Shown: positions 28,159-38,749, numbered from the stretch's first letter. The stretch: DNA of 64,000 nt from Cryobacterium breve (GCF_004402375.1 NZ_SOGJ01000037.1:33276-97275); one strand, 5' to 3'. Notes: generated by a model not told the origin, from the letters alone. A program made the numbers and translations.

Positions 28159-29589
28159 ATGCAGAGCGTTGCGACAGCCCTCAAGCGGCTGGGCGACCTG
28201 GCTGCCACCCCCACGGTTTCCCGCCTGGCGTCAGCGTTCGCGGACGCCGGCCACGAGTTGGCCCTGGTCGGCGGTCCTGTGCGCGACGCCTTCCTGGATA
28301 GACCGATCAATGACCTCGATTTCACGACGGATGCCACGCCGGACCAGATCCTGAAGATCGTGAAGCCGATCTCGGACGCTCACTGGGACATCGGTCGGGC
28401 GTTCGGCACGATCGGCGCGCAGGTCTCCGGCGACAAGGTGGAGATCACCACCTACCGGTCCGACAGCTATGACGGTCAGACCCGCAAGCCCGAGGTCGTC
28501 TTCGGGCACCGCCTCGAGGACGACCTGCTGCGTCGTGACTTCACGGTCAACGCGCTCGCCCTGCGCCTGCCGGAGCTCACCCTCGTTGACCCCGCGAACG
28601 GAATCGACGACCTCCTGGCCGGTGTTCTGCGCACTCCGATCTCCCCGGAGGTCTCTTTCGGCGATGACCCCTTGCGCATGATGCGGGCCGCCCGATTCAC
28701 GGCCCAGCTCGGATTCTCCCTGGACGTCGACACCGCCGTGGCGCTGGAAGCTATGGCGGACAGCATCCGAAACATCTCGGCCGAACGCATCGGCGACGAG
28801 CTCGCAAAGCTGTTGAAGGCTGACAACCCGCACGCCGGGGTCGAACTTCTGGTGGACTCGGGGCTATGCGCCCTGGTGATGCCGGAGATTCCCGCGCTGC
28901 GGCTCGAGGTCGACGAGCACCATCACCACAAGGACGTCTACCAGCACACGCTGACCGTGCTGGACCAGGCGATCGGCTACGAGACGTCGCGCGGCAACTT
29001 CGACGGCCCTGACCTGATCGTGCGCCTCGCGGCGCTCCTGCACGACATCGGCAAGCCGGCAACCCGCAAGCTCGAGCCGGGCGGCGTGGTCAGTTTCTAC
29101 CACCACGACTTGGTCGGAGCGAAGCTGGCCCGGAAGCGTCTGCGCGCGCTGCGTTTCGACAATGACACCATTGCGGCCGTCGCGCGTCTGATCGAGCTGC
29201 ACCTGCGCTTCTTCGGGTACACCGAGGGGGCATGGACCGACTCAGCGGTGCGCCGGTACGTGCGCGATGCCGGTGACCAGCTCGAGCGGCTGCACATTTT
29301 GACCCGCGCTGATGTGACCACCCGCAACCGCCGCAAGGCCGACCGTCTCGGATTCGCCTACGACGACCTGGAACAGCGCATCCGGGAACTGAACGAGCAG
29401 GAGGAGATGGCGGCCGTGCGCCCCGACCTCGACGGGGAGCAGATCATGGCTGTACTGGGTGTGCGACCGGGCCGCGAGGTCGGCGAGGCCTACCGCTACC
29501 TGCTCGAGCAGCGATTGGACGACGGGCCGCTCGGTGAGGAAGAGGCCACCCGCCGTCTGACCGTCTGGTGGGCCGAGCGCGCTCAGTAG
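28159..29589 (+). CDS. CCA tRNA nucleotidyltransferase with HD domain
   Basis: A 476-residue class II CCA-adding enzyme that adds or repairs the 3' CCA of tRNAs, needed here because the two tRNA genes seen lack encoded CCA. The nucleotidyltransferase signature GGPVRD is at 38-43 with the catalytic DLD at 52-54. RRDFTVNAL lies in the head domain, and an HD phosphohydrolase motif, HDIGKP, starts at H295. It is divergent from the DUF6049/murJ pair. In other Actinobacteria a Nudix gene separates these divergent units; none is present here. A TAATAT word just upstream could be its -10. Confidence 0.93.
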   Translation: MQSVATALKRLGDLAATPTVSRLASAFADAGHELALVGGPVRDAFLDRPINDLDFTTDATPDQILKIVKPISDAHWDIGRAFGTIGAQVSGDKVEITTYRSDSYDGQTRKPEVVFGHRLEDDLLRRDFTVNALALRLPELTLVDPANGIDDLLAGVLRTPISPEVSFGDDPLRMMRAARFTAQLGFSLDVDTAVALEAMADSIRNISAERIGDELAKLLKADNPHAGVELLVDSGLCALVMPEIPALRLEVDEHHHHKDVYQHTLTVLDQAIGYETSRGNFDGPDLIVRLAALLHDIGKPATRKLEPGGVVSFYHHDLVGAKLARKRLRALRFDNDTIAAVARLIELHLRFFGYTEGAWTDSAVRRYVRDAGDQLERLHILTRADVTTRNRRKADRLGFAYDDLEQRIRELNEQEEMAAVRPDLDGEQIMAVLGVRPGREVGEAYRYLLEQRLDDGPLGEEEATRRLTVWWAERAQ

Positions 29590-30080
29590 CGCATCGCGCC
29601 GCCTCAGCCGTGACCGCTGCCCCTGCCTTCGTCCGCTGGAAGCACGGTTCCTCCCCAGGTGGGCGTGGGCGTGGTTGTGCACCGTCAGACTGACGGGCCG
29701 GTGTGGGCGGGCGTGCGGGACCAAGATCGTCGGCGTGGACAATCACGATTTCGCCGATGGTGATTCGGAGTCACCCGGGGGGTGGGCGAACCGCGCGAAC
29801 ATCTACGTGAGCGGGAAGCCCGCACCCGAACGACAGGTGGCCTACCCGAGGCCGGGCGGCGTTGATCGAGGTCGCCCTCATGCCGGAATTGTCCAAATCG
29901 CGGGAGAAGTGGCAGTTATGCAGGAGAAAGAGGCCGGGAGCGGTGGCGGAGGGCCGCGACATCCGGTAGCCTTGGCAGGTTGTCTGTGCGCCGGATTCCC
30001 GGCCTCCGCGTTCAACACATGCACAACCCTCCTGTTGCAGAGATTCTGCAGCCGTTTAGTCCGAAGGAGGTGGGTTAGTC
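29590..30080. other. Spacer between the CCA-adding enzyme gene and rpsF
   Basis: 491 bp with no convincing gene; a frame through 29675-30127 lacks a ribosome-binding site and runs into rpsF. It must hold the promoter of the rpsF operon. A small hairpin near 30036-30050 lies just ahead of the AAGGAGG site of rpsF. Confidence 0.5.
30036..30070 (+). promoter_or_regulatory. Candidate S6:S18 autoregulatory leader
   Basis: A TGCAGA-GAT-TCTGCA hairpin followed by a CCG trinucleotide and AAGGAGG. rpsF leaders in many bacteria carry a CCG-bearing structure bound by the S6:S18 complex; the resemblance here is only suggestive. Confidence 0.3.
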
Positions 30081-30641
30081 ATGCATCAGTACGAGTTGAT
30101 GGTTATCCTCGATCCCGAGATCGATGAGCGCACCGTAGCTCCCAGCCTTGACAAGTTCCTCAACGTTGTTCGCAACGATGGTGGAACCATTGACAAGGTT
30201 GACGTTTGGGGTCGCCGCCGTCTCGCATACGAGATCAATAAGAAGTCCGAAGGCATCTACGCCGTTGTCGACTTCACCGCGAACGCTTCTGCCACGGCCG
30301 AGCTCGACCGCCAGCTGAAGCTGTCGGAAGCCGTCATGCGCACCAAGGTTCTTCGCGCAGAAGAGGGCATTGCCCAGGTTGCCGTCGCAAGCAAGCTTGC
30401 CGCCGAGAAGGCCGCCCGCAAGGCAGCCAACCCGAAGGTCATCGCTGCGAAGGCTGAAGCCGCCGCTGCCGCTCCGACCGCCAAGGTCGCCGCGTCCGCG
30501 AAGCCAGCCTCGGCAGCTGCTGCCGCTGCGGTCAAGGCTGCTCCGGCCAAGGCCGACGCCCCGGTTGCCGACGCTCCTGCCACGGCAGAAGCTGTTGCTC
30601 CCGTCGCGGCCGAGTCCGCCGACAAGGCAAGCGACAAGTAG
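30081..30641 (+). CDS. rpsF: 30S ribosomal protein S6 with a long Ala/Lys-rich C-terminal extension
   Basis: A 186-residue bS6. Residues 1-97 are the normal RNA-binding fold ([47 protein letters not shown]). The remaining ~85 residues are low-complexity Ala, Lys, Pro and Val, ending in an acidic ESADKASDK. Most bS6 proteins are 95-130 residues. A strong AAGGAGG site precedes the ATG. It heads the operon rpsF-ssb-rpsR-rplI, and S6 pairs with S18 (third gene) on the small-subunit platform. The extension's role is unknown. Confidence 0.95.
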   Translation: MHQYELMVILDPEIDERTVAPSLDKFLNVVRNDGGTIDKVDVWGRRRLAYEINKKSEGIYAVVDFTANASATAELDRQLKLSEAVMRTKVLRAEEGIAQVAVASKLAAEKAARKAANPKVIAAKAEAAAAAPTAKVAASAKPASAAAAAAVKAAPAKADAPVADAPATAEAVAPVAAESADKASDK

Positions 30642-30644
30642 CCC

Positions 30645-31148
30645 ATGGCCGGCGAGACCGTAATTACCGTGGTGGGCAACCTCACCAGCGATCCGGAGCT
30701 GCGTTACACGCAGAACGGGCTGGCGGTTGCCAACTTCACCATCGCATCCACTCCGCGCAATTTCGATCGCGCAACGAGTGAGTGGAAAGATGGCGAGTCG
30801 CTCTTCCTGCGCGCGAGCGTTTGGCGTGAATTCGCCGAACACGTGGCCGGTTCGCTGACCAAGGGTACCCGTGTCATCGCTACCGGGCGTCTCAAGCAGC
30901 GTTCGTATGAGACGAAGGAAGGCGAGAAGCGTACGAGCATGGAGCTCGAGATCGATGAAATCGGTCCTTCGCTGAAATACGCCACCGCTCAGCTCACTCG
31001 AGCGCAGTCATCGTCTGGTCCTCGCGGCGGCAGCGCACCTGCCGTTGCCGGAAACGACGAGCCCTGGGCTGCCAGCGCCCCCGCCGCGAACACCGGCGGA
31101 GATGTCTGGAACACTCCGGGCAACTTCAGCGACGAGACACCCTTCTAA
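30645..31148 (+). CDS. ssb: Single-stranded DNA-binding protein
   Basis: A 167-residue SSB that coats single-stranded DNA in replication and repair. The OB fold runs to about residue 110 ([39 protein letters not shown]). A Gly/Ala/Pro-rich linker then leads to the acidic interaction tip ending DETPF, the actinobacterial version of the DDDIPF tail. It starts 3 nt after rpsF and precedes rpsR, the standard order. Confidence 0.96.
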   Translation: MAGETVITVVGNLTSDPELRYTQNGLAVANFTIASTPRNFDRATSEWKDGESLFLRASVWREFAEHVAGSLTKGTRVIATGRLKQRSYETKEGEKRTSMELEIDEIGPSLKYATAQLTRAQSSSGPRGGSAPAVAGNDEPWAASAPAANTGGDVWNTPGNFSDETPF

Positions 31149-31203
31149 GCCGAACCTTTCAGGTTCTTGGCTGAAAAACACTTCTTAAGAAAGTAAGGAA
31201 ATC

Positions 31204-31467
31204 ATGGCTGGAAAGTCGAGCGGCGACCGCCGCAAGCCGCTCCGCGGAGCTAAGGGTGGCAAGAACGCCGCTCCCGCGAAGTCGATCCGGGTTGGTGTCA
31301 TCGATTACAAGGATGTCCCCACCCTCCGCAAGTTCATCTCCGAGCGTGGAAAGATCCGCGCCCGTCGCATCACCGGTGTTTCCGTTCAGGAGCAGCGTCT
31401 CATCGCCCGCGCCGTCAAGAACGCTCGCGAAATGGCGCTGCTGCCCTACGCCGGTTCAGGCAGGTAG
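31204..31467 (+). CDS. rpsR: 30S ribosomal protein S18
   Basis: An 87-residue bS18. The core is [17 protein letters not shown] then [20 protein letters not shown]; the N-terminus is basic and low in complexity. There is no cysteine, so this is the zinc-independent form. A good AAGGAAA site lies ahead of the ATG. It is the binding partner of S6 from the same operon. Confidence 0.96.
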   Translation: MAGKSSGDRRKPLRGAKGGKNAAPAKSIRVGVIDYKDVPTLRKFISERGKIRARRITGVSVQEQRLIARAVKNAREMALLPYAGSGR

Positions 31468-31475
31468 GACACCTC

Positions 31476-31925
31476 ATGTCAAAAATCATTCTGACGCACG
31501 AGGTCTCCGGCCTCGGTGCACCCGGTGACATCGTCGAGGTCAAGAACGGCTACGCCCGTAACTACCTCTACCCGCAGGGCTTCGCTGTTTCTTGGACCCG
31601 CGGTGGCGAGAAGCAGATTCAGCAGATCAAGGCCGCCCGCGTAGCCCGCGAGCATGCCACCCTGGAAGAAGCGCAGGCCCTCAAGGCTGCACTCGAGAAC
31701 GCCAAGGTCAAGCTGGTCGTCAAGGCCGGCGAAGGCGGACGCCTCTTCGGCTCCGTCAAGACCACGGACGTTGCGGAGGCAGTTGCCGCCGCGGGGCTCG
31801 GTGCCATCGACAAGCGCAAGATCGAGCTCAGCCCGATCAAGATGACTGGCGAGCACCAGGCGACGGTTCGTCTTCGTGACGAACTGAGCGCGACCATCAC
31901 ACTGCTGGTGGTAGCCGCAAAGTAA
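31476..31925 (+). CDS. rplI: 50S ribosomal protein L9
   Basis: A 149-residue bL9 with the usual two globular domains joined by a long helix. The N-terminal domain reads [18 protein letters not shown] and [17 protein letters not shown], and the helix carries [18 protein letters not shown]. The length is standard. It is the last gene of the rpsF operon; a strong terminator follows at 31935. Confidence 0.97.
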   Translation: MSKIILTHEVSGLGAPGDIVEVKNGYARNYLYPQGFAVSWTRGGEKQIQQIKAARVAREHATLEEAQALKAALENAKVKLVVKAGEGGRLFGSVKTTDVAEAVAAAGLGAIDKRKIELSPIKMTGEHQATVRLRDELSATITLLVVAAK

Positions 31926-31934
31926 GCCGTACCG

Positions 31935-31983
31935 CAGGTGTAGCGGCGGACTCCCTCGGGAGTCCGCCGCTACACCTGTTTAA
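31935..31983 (+). terminator. Terminator after rplI
   Basis: A very long perfect inverted repeat (about 20 bp per arm, CAGGTGTAGCGGCGGACTCC) with a tiny loop, followed by TTTAA. Confidence 0.9.
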
Positions 31984-32103
31984 GGAATTCCGCACACCCT
32001 ATTCAGGGGTGATTTCAGATCTTGAAAATGAGCCTTTGTGCACAGCCTTGCCCACAGCACACCAAGGTTCAATGGATGGTTTAGATTACTTTCCACATCG
32101 GGC

Positions 32104-32112
32104 TGTGAATAA
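32104..32112 (-). promoter_or_regulatory. DnaA-box-like site upstream of dnaB
   Basis: TGTGAATAA fits the relaxed reverse consensus TGTGNATAA. Confidence 0.5.
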
Positions 32113-32224
32113 TTTTATACCCTGATCAAAAGCGTTTTTAGCATTAAAAATCTTTAGTTTTCCACAAGCGATTGCACAGGTTGTGCACAAGACACGCGGC
32201 GTTTCGCCCAGATTTTCCACAGGC

Positions 32225-32233
32225 TTATCCACA
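32225..32233 (+). promoter_or_regulatory. DnaA box upstream of dnaB
   Basis: TTATCCACA, perfect, in the context CAGGCTTATCCACAGG, much like the oriC box at 11038. Confidence 0.65.
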
Positions 32234-32364
32234 GGGCGTTTTGGAGTCAGTCGAGCGGGGTCCGTACTGTGAGCAGGCGGCCACAATCGAGGTGTGCACA
32301 GTGCCGGGGCAGAGATGTCGGAGGGTCCTGATAGAACTTCACCACGAGGAAAAAGGAGGCACAG

Positions 32365-33756
<1,392 letters not shown>

Positions 33757-33892
33757 CCATCAGCACTAGACCCGTCATATTCTCCGGACGGCAACCGATC
33801 CCCACTACGCTACGTCTGGGGCTGAAAGTGCCGCGCAAGTGTTCGGACCGCTTCGTTCTCGAACTCGTGGCCGCCACGAAGGAGACATGCGC

Positions 33893-35038
33893 GTGAGAGT
33901 CGGAATCGCACGAGAACGCCTGCGAGGTGAGCGTCGCGTCGCGGCGACTCCCGAGACGGTAACCCAACTCAAGGCACTCGGACTTGAGGTCCTGGTCGAG
34001 TCCGGCGCTGGCGCCGAATCCGGTCACACCGATGCGTCCTACACGGGCGCGGGCGCGACAGTCGTGCCGCAGCTCACCCCGGGTGACCTCGGGGTCTACT
34101 GCCATGTGCGCCCGCTGACGCCCGAGTTCGCCGCCACGCTTCCCGCCGGCACTGTCACGGTCGGCCTGGCATCGCCCGCCTCCGAGCTGGCCACCGTCGC
34201 CGCCCTGGCCACGGCCGGGGTGACGGCCTTCGCCCTGGAACTGGTGCCCCGCATCTCCCGCGCCCAGTCGATGGATGCCCTCACCTCCCAGTCGCTTGTC
34301 TCCGGCTACCGGGTAGTGCTGGAGGCGGCCATCCGTTTTCCCCGCTTCTTCCCGCTCTACATGACGGCCGCCGGCACGATTCCGCCGGCCCGCGTGCTCG
34401 TGCTCGGTGCCGGCGTCGCCGGATTGCAGGCGATTGCCACGGCCAAGCGGCTCGGCGCGCGGGTCTCTGCCTATGACGTGCGCCCGGCATCCGCTGACGA
34501 GGTGACGTCGATGGGCGGCACCTTCGTGAACCTCGATCTGGACGCCGTGGAGGGTGCGGGCGGTTATGCCCGCGAACTGAGCGAAGACCGTGCCGTCCGC
34601 CAGCGCGAACTACTGGCGCCGTACGTGGCCGCCGCCGACGTGATGATCACCACGGCGGCCATCCCCGGCCGCGCCGCCCCACTGCTGGTCACGCACGACA
34701 TGGTGACCGCGATGCGCCCCGGCTCGGTCGTGGTCGACCTGGCCGCCGAAACCGGGGGGAACGTCGAGGGTGTCGTCGCCGGTCAGGACACGCTCGTGCC
34801 CACCGAGGGCGGTGACGGCACGGTGACTCTGGTCGGCATGAAGGACGCCCCCTCCACCATGCCGGCGGACGCCTCGCGGCTCTATGCCAAGAACGTGGCC
34901 AACCTCCTCGCCCTGATGACCGTCGACGGCGCCGTGACGCCCGACTTCACGGATGAGGTGGTTGCCGGGGCATGCCTGACCCACGCCGGCACCATCCGGC
35001 ACGCGCCCACGGCCGCCGCCGTGACAGGAGGACACTGA
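33893..35038 (+). CDS. pntAA: NAD(P) transhydrogenase subunit alpha part 1 (dI domain)
   Basis: A 381-residue soluble NAD(H)-binding subunit of proton-translocating transhydrogenase, which uses the proton gradient to reduce NADP+ with NADH. The N-terminus RVGIARERLRGERRVAATPE is typical of the AlaDH/PNT family, and the Rossmann motif VLVLGAGVAGLQAI sits mid-protein. The loop MKDAPSTMPADASRLYAKN is characteristic. I chose GTG 33893, 8 nt after GGAG; an ATG 6 nt upstream has too short a spacing. pntAB and pntB follow with overlaps, one operon. Confidence 0.94.
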   Translation: MRVGIARERLRGERRVAATPETVTQLKALGLEVLVESGAGAESGHTDASYTGAGATVVPQLTPGDLGVYCHVRPLTPEFAATLPAGTVTVGLASPASELATVAALATAGVTAFALELVPRISRAQSMDALTSQSLVSGYRVVLEAAIRFPRFFPLYMTAAGTIPPARVLVLGAGVAGLQAIATAKRLGARVSAYDVRPASADEVTSMGGTFVNLDLDAVEGAGGYARELSEDRAVRQRELLAPYVAAADVMITTAAIPGRAAPLLVTHDMVTAMRPGSVVVDLAAETGGNVEGVVAGQDTLVPTEGGDGTVTLVGMKDAPSTMPADASRLYAKNVANLLALMTVDGAVTPDFTDEVVAGACLTHAGTIRHAPTAAAVTGGH

Positions 35039-35361
35039 TGGATCCGATCACCCTGCTGACCGTCGTCGTGCTGGCGGTCTTCGTTGGCTTCGAGGTCGTC
35101 TCGAAGGTTTCGAGCACCTTGCACACGCCACTGATGAGCGGTGCGAACGCCATTCACGGCATCATCCTGATCGGCGCCATCATCGTCGCCGGGCAGGCTC
35201 TTGAACCGTGGCTGCTGGCAGTCGCACTGCTCGCCGTGGTCATGGCCACCGCCAACCTCGTCGGCGGCTTCGTCGTCACCGACCGGATGCTCAAGATGTT
35301 CGCCCCCCGCAAGCCGGCCGGCGCCGATACGAAGAACGACCCGAAGGGCACGACGAAATGA
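35038..35361 (+). CDS. pntAB: NAD(P) transhydrogenase subunit alpha part 2 (membrane)
   Basis: A 107-residue membrane subunit with about three hydrophobic segments (ITLLTVVVLAVFVGFEVV, IHGIILIGAIIVAG, LLAVALLAVVMATANLVGGF). The conserved STLHTPLMSGANAIHGI loop is present. It starts within the stop of pntAA and its own stop overlaps the pntB ATG, so the three subunits are translationally coupled. It forms part of the proton channel with PntB. Confidence 0.95.
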   Translation: MDPITLLTVVVLAVFVGFEVVSKVSSTLHTPLMSGANAIHGIILIGAIIVAGQALEPWLLAVALLAVVMATANLVGGFVVTDRMLKMFAPRKPAGADTKNDPKGTTK

Positions 35362-36731
35362 GCCTGCTCAGCGCCGAGTGGACCGGCCTGCTCTACCTGA
35401 TCGCCGCGGTCTGCTTCATCCTCGCCCTGCGCGGGCTGTCGTCGCCGAAGACCGCCCGGCGCGGCAACCTGATCGGGGCCGCCGGCGCACTGCTGGCCGT
35501 GGTCACGGTCTTCCTCTCCGCCCGGATCGAGAACATCCCAGCCATCCTGGTTGCCATCGCGGTGGGTTCGGCGATCGCCGCCCCCATCTCCCGGCGCGTC
35601 GAAATGACCCAGATGCCCCAGCTCGTCGCGCTGTTCAATGGCGTGGGTGGCGGCGCCGCCGCTCTGGTCGCCGTGCTGGAACTCAGCAGCAGCGAAAGTC
35701 CGTGGAGCAAGGTCGCGGTCGTCTTCACGATGCTCGTCGGGGCGGTCTCGTTCTCCGGTTCCGCGGTCACCGTCGGCAAGCTCCAAGGCCTGATCAGCTC
35801 ACGTCCGCTCATCTTTCCCGGCCTCGCGATCGTGATGGGCGGCATTGTGCTGGTGGCCCTCGTCGCCGGAGGGTTCGTCGTCGCAACCGGTGCGGCCGGT
35901 TGGGCCATCGCCCTGCTCGTGTTGGGCCTCCTCGTCGGGGCGCTGCTCGTACTGCCCGTCGGCGGCGCCGACGTGCCCATTGTGATCTCCCTGCTGAACG
36001 CCTTCACCGGGCTGGCCGTCGCGGCCTCCGGTATTGTTCTCGGCAACCTGCTCCTTGTCGTGGCCGGCACCCTTGTGGGCGCCAGCGGCACGATCCTGAC
36101 GCGCGCGATGGCATCCGCCATGGGCCGCGGCGTGAACGGGATCCTGTTCGGGGCATTCAAGGGCGGGTCCACCGCGGGGTCGACCACGCAGAGCGACCGC
36201 CCCGTGCGCAGCTCCAACCCGGAAGACGTCGCCGTGCTGCTCAACTACGCCCAGCGCGTGGTGATAGTGCCCGGCTACGGCCTGGCCGTGGCGCAGGGCC
36301 AGCACACCATCGCCGAACTGGCCACGACCCTCGAAGCCCGCGGCGTCGAGGTCGTGTTCGCCATCCACCCGGTGGCCGGCCGCATGCCGGGGCACATGAA
36401 CGTGCTCCTCGCCGAGGCGAATGTGCCCTACGAGGTGTTGAAGGAGATGGCGGAGGTCAATCCCGAATTCAAGAACACGGATATCGCTCTCGTCGTGGGA
36501 GCCAACGACGTGGTCAACCCGGCCGCGAAGACGTCGCCCGGCTCTCCGATCTACGGCATGCCGATTCTCGACGTCGGTGAGGCCCGGCAGGTCGTGTTCC
36601 TCAAGCGGTCGATGCGTCCCGGATTCGCCGGCATCGAGAACGAGTTGCTCTACGACCCGAAGACGACGCTCCTGTTCGGCGACGCCAAGGACTCCCTGAC
36701 GAAGGTGCTGGGCGCGGTCAACGCACTCTGA
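35358..36731 (+). CDS. pntB: NAD(P) transhydrogenase subunit beta
   Basis: A 457-residue subunit with about nine membrane helices followed by the NADP(H)-binding dIII domain. The membrane part carries MPQLVALFNGVGGGAAALVA, the region with conserved proton-pathway residues. The soluble part has VIVPGYGLAVAQGQH and HPVAGRMPGHMNVLLAEA, then ALVVGANDVVNPAA and YGMPILDV. The ATG overlaps the pntAB stop (ATGA). It completes a three-gene split transhydrogenase as in many Actinobacteria. Confidence 0.96.
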   Translation: MSLLSAEWTGLLYLIAAVCFILALRGLSSPKTARRGNLIGAAGALLAVVTVFLSARIENIPAILVAIAVGSAIAAPISRRVEMTQMPQLVALFNGVGGGAAALVAVLELSSSESPWSKVAVVFTMLVGAVSFSGSAVTVGKLQGLISSRPLIFPGLAIVMGGIVLVALVAGGFVVATGAAGWAIALLVLGLLVGALLVLPVGGADVPIVISLLNAFTGLAVAASGIVLGNLLLVVAGTLVGASGTILTRAMASAMGRGVNGILFGAFKGGSTAGSTTQSDRPVRSSNPEDVAVLLNYAQRVVIVPGYGLAVAQGQHTIAELATTLEARGVEVVFAIHPVAGRMPGHMNVLLAEANVPYEVLKEMAEVNPEFKNTDIALVVGANDVVNPAAKTSPGSPIYGMPILDVGEARQVVFLKRSMRPGFAGIENELLYDPKTTLLFGDAKDSLTKVLGAVNAL

Positions 36732-36850
36732 ACTTCACAGCCTCCGCCCTCGGCTCCACGCGCGGCGTTCGCCCGCCCGGACATCCAGGACCGGGCGGTA
36801 GAGTAGCGGCACGGACTCGAATAGGGCCGGGGTGTTCCGAGGGAGAAGCC

Positions 36851-37477
36851 ATGGCGAGCAGGTGGGCGCGATTTGTTCGCGGCTGGCTGACGGCATCCGT
36901 CGCCATCTTCGTCGCCGCCCTCTCCCACATCGCTGCCGGCGGTAGCGCCCCCGGGCCGCTCAGCGTGGGCCTTGCCCTCGCCTTCGCTGGGATCGCGTCG
37001 GTGCTGCTGGCCGGTAAAAGCTTGTCCCTGTTTCGCCTCTCCCTCTCCGTCGGGGTCAGCCAACTGCTCTTGCACGTTCTGTTCGGACTCGGTGGGGCAT
37101 CGCCCGTCACCATGACCGGGTCGTCGCTTCACCACGGCGCTGGCCTGACTGTGATCACCGACGCGACGGCCCCGTCGTTGGCGGACGCGGCCGGAGCGAT
37201 GTCCGGCGCAAGCTGGATGTGGGTGGCGCACGCCGTGGCCGCCATCGTCACGATCGCCGCCCTCCACCGCGGCGAGAAGACCTTCTGGGCCCTGCTCGAG
37301 GAGACTGCAAACCGTCTCGTCGCGGTTCTGATCGAACGGGTCGCCCCGGTCTCGATCGGCGCGGATGCCGCCGTCGTACGCCCGGTTTCCGGCCGGGTCT
37401 TCGTGGCCGCCGACTTCGGCGTTCTCCTCCCGAGCGTGCTCCGTCGCGGTCCGCCGCTCCGTGCCCTGACGCACTGA
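36851..37477 (+). CDS. Membrane protein of unknown function upstream of copC
   Basis: A 208-residue integral membrane protein with about four to five hydrophobic segments (about 12-30, 35-55, 60-85, 118-140). I do not recognise a family with confidence. Histidines occur in or beside the membrane parts (LSHIAAGG, LLLHVLFGLGG, MTGSSLHHGAGL, WVAHAVAAI), which would suit metal or heme handling. The ATG has GGGAG 6 nt upstream. It is followed 50 bp later by copC, PCu(A)C and the DyP peroxidase on the same strand, so a part in copper handling is inferred from context only. Confidence 0.7.
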   Translation: MASRWARFVRGWLTASVAIFVAALSHIAAGGSAPGPLSVGLALAFAGIASVLLAGKSLSLFRLSLSVGVSQLLLHVLFGLGGASPVTMTGSSLHHGAGLTVITDATAPSLADAAGAMSGASWMWVAHAVAAIVTIAALHRGEKTFWALLEETANRLVAVLIERVAPVSIGADAAVVRPVSGRVFVAADFGVLLPSVLRRGPPLRALTH

Positions 37478-37527
37478 CGTCACGACCCACCCAACGTAGC
37501 AACACCTCCACGAACCGGAGCACTTCG

Positions 37528-38136
37528 ATGACCCATGCCTTCCACCGACGCCCGGCAACGGGCGTCCTGCTGACCCTGACCGTGATCGCCCTGTCCGTCC
37601 TGGGCCCGATGGCTCCGGCTGCATACGCGCACGACCAAGTGCAGTCAACGCTCCCGGCCGATGGCGAGCACGTCGACAGTGCTCCGTCCGCGGTCACCAT
37701 CACCTTCACGGACGACATCCTCGAGATCGGCGCCGTCATCTTGGTCGTTGATGACGAGGAGCGCGACTGGGCCGAGGGCGAAATGCGCCTCGACGGGTCC
37801 CAGGGCACGCAGGCGGTGGAGCTCGGGATGCCCGATGGCGCCTACCAGGTGCGCTGGCGGGTCGTCTCGGCCGATGGGCATCCGGTGTCGGGGGCTTTCG
37901 CCTTCGCCGTCGGTGACGCGGTTCTGCCCGACGCCGGGGCCGGCGCGGGTGCAACCGCGACGCCGGAACCGTCACCCGATGCGCAAGAGTCCGCCGCGGC
38001 AGACGACGCCGCCGCTGCCGCGGACACCGGAACCGGACTTCCCCTCGCCGTGGTGGGTCTCATCGGTGCCCTGGGCGGGCTCGCAATCTTCGCCCTGTTC
38101 ACCGTGTGGAGAGCCAAGCGCCACCGCAACCCGTGA
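37528..38136 (+). CDS. CopC-type copper-binding protein, membrane anchored
   Basis: A 202-residue secreted CopC protein. A signal peptide (1-34) ends at AYA, so the mature protein would begin HDQV, placing a histidine (H35) at the N-terminus as in Cu(II)-binding CopC. D117-G-H119 (SADGHPVSGAF) supplies the other expected ligands. An Ala/Pro-rich linker follows the beta-sandwich, and a C-terminal membrane helix (LAVVGLIGALGGLAIFALFTVW, about 172-193) anchors it. GGAG lies 8 nt before the ATG. It belongs to the group with PCu(A)C and DyP. Confidence 0.9.
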   Translation: MTHAFHRRPATGVLLTLTVIALSVLGPMAPAAYAHDQVQSTLPADGEHVDSAPSAVTITFTDDILEIGAVILVVDDEERDWAEGEMRLDGSQGTQAVELGMPDGAYQVRWRVVSADGHPVSGAFAFAVGDAVLPDAGAGAGATATPEPSPDAQESAAADDAAAAADTGTGLPLAVVGLIGALGGLAIFALFTVWRAKRHRNP

Positions 38137-38203
38137 AATAGCTGGAGCAGCTGGACCACCGCACTGTGTCACTCGCACCAAACCCATATCAGGAGAATTC
38201 CCC

Positions 38204-38749
38204 ATGAAGCTCACCACCGCTCCCTCCCGCATCGCCGTTGTCGCTGTCGTGTTGATGCTCGGCCTCTCTGGCTGCGCCGACGCGACCGAGACGCCCTCAG
38301 CATCCGCTGACCCCGAGACCGCGGCCGATACCCTGACGATGACGGATGCCTGGGTCAAGGCCTCCGAGTCCGGCATGACCGGTGCCTTCGGCCTGGTCGA
38401 GAACTCCGGTACGGACGACGTCACCATCGTCTCGGCCGAAACGACGGCGGCCTCCATGATCGAACTGCACGAAACCGTCGCCAACGACGCCGGCGACATG
38501 GTCATGCAGGAGAAGCAGGGCGGCTTCGTGGTGCCGGCCGGCGGATCGATCGCGCTCGCGCCCGGCGCGAACCACATGATGCTGATGGGACTCACCGGAC
38601 CGCTGGCCGCCGGCGAGGAGAACACCTTCACGCTGACCCTGGACGACGGATCGAGCTTCGAGTTCACGGCGCCGGTGAAGGACTACTCGGGTGCCAACGA
38701 GACGTATGAGGGTGACACGGAGATGGATATGGACACCGACAACCAGTGA
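38204..38749 (+). CDS. PCu(A)C-family periplasmic copper chaperone lipoprotein
   Basis: A 181-residue lipoprotein (lipobox LSGC, C24) of the PCu(A)C (DUF461) family, which delivers Cu(I) to cytochrome oxidase and other cuproenzymes. The copper-binding set is visible: H89 in IELHE, M99 and M101, then H124-M-M126. The tail is acidic and Met/Asp-rich (DTEMDMDTDNQ), possibly an extra metal site. An AGGAG site sits ahead of the ATG. Its stop overlaps the GTG of the DyP peroxidase gene, so the two are translationally coupled. Confidence 0.92.
   Translation: MKLTTAPSRIAVVAVVLMLGLSGCADATETPSASADPETAADTLTMTDAWVKASESGMTGAFGLVENSGTDDVTIVSAETTAASMIELHETVANDAGDMVMQEKQGGFVVPAGGSIALAPGANHMMLMGLTGPLAAGEENTFTLTLDDGSSFEFTAPVKDYSGANETYEGDTEMDMDTDNQ

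Larger units (their letters stand above)
31984..32364. promoter_or_regulatory. dnaB upstream region rich in DnaA-box-like words
   Basis: About 380 bp without a gene, AT-richer than its surroundings around 32080-32160. It has one perfect DnaA box TTATCCACA (32225-32233), a TGTGAATAA box (32104-32112) and repeated CCACA/TGTGCACA words, including the palindrome TTGTGCACAA (32181-32190). It must also contain the dnaB promoter. Confidence 0.55.

Noticed and set aside
29675..30127. 150-codon frame before rpsF
   Set aside because: Overlaps the rpsF start in another phase and has no family features.
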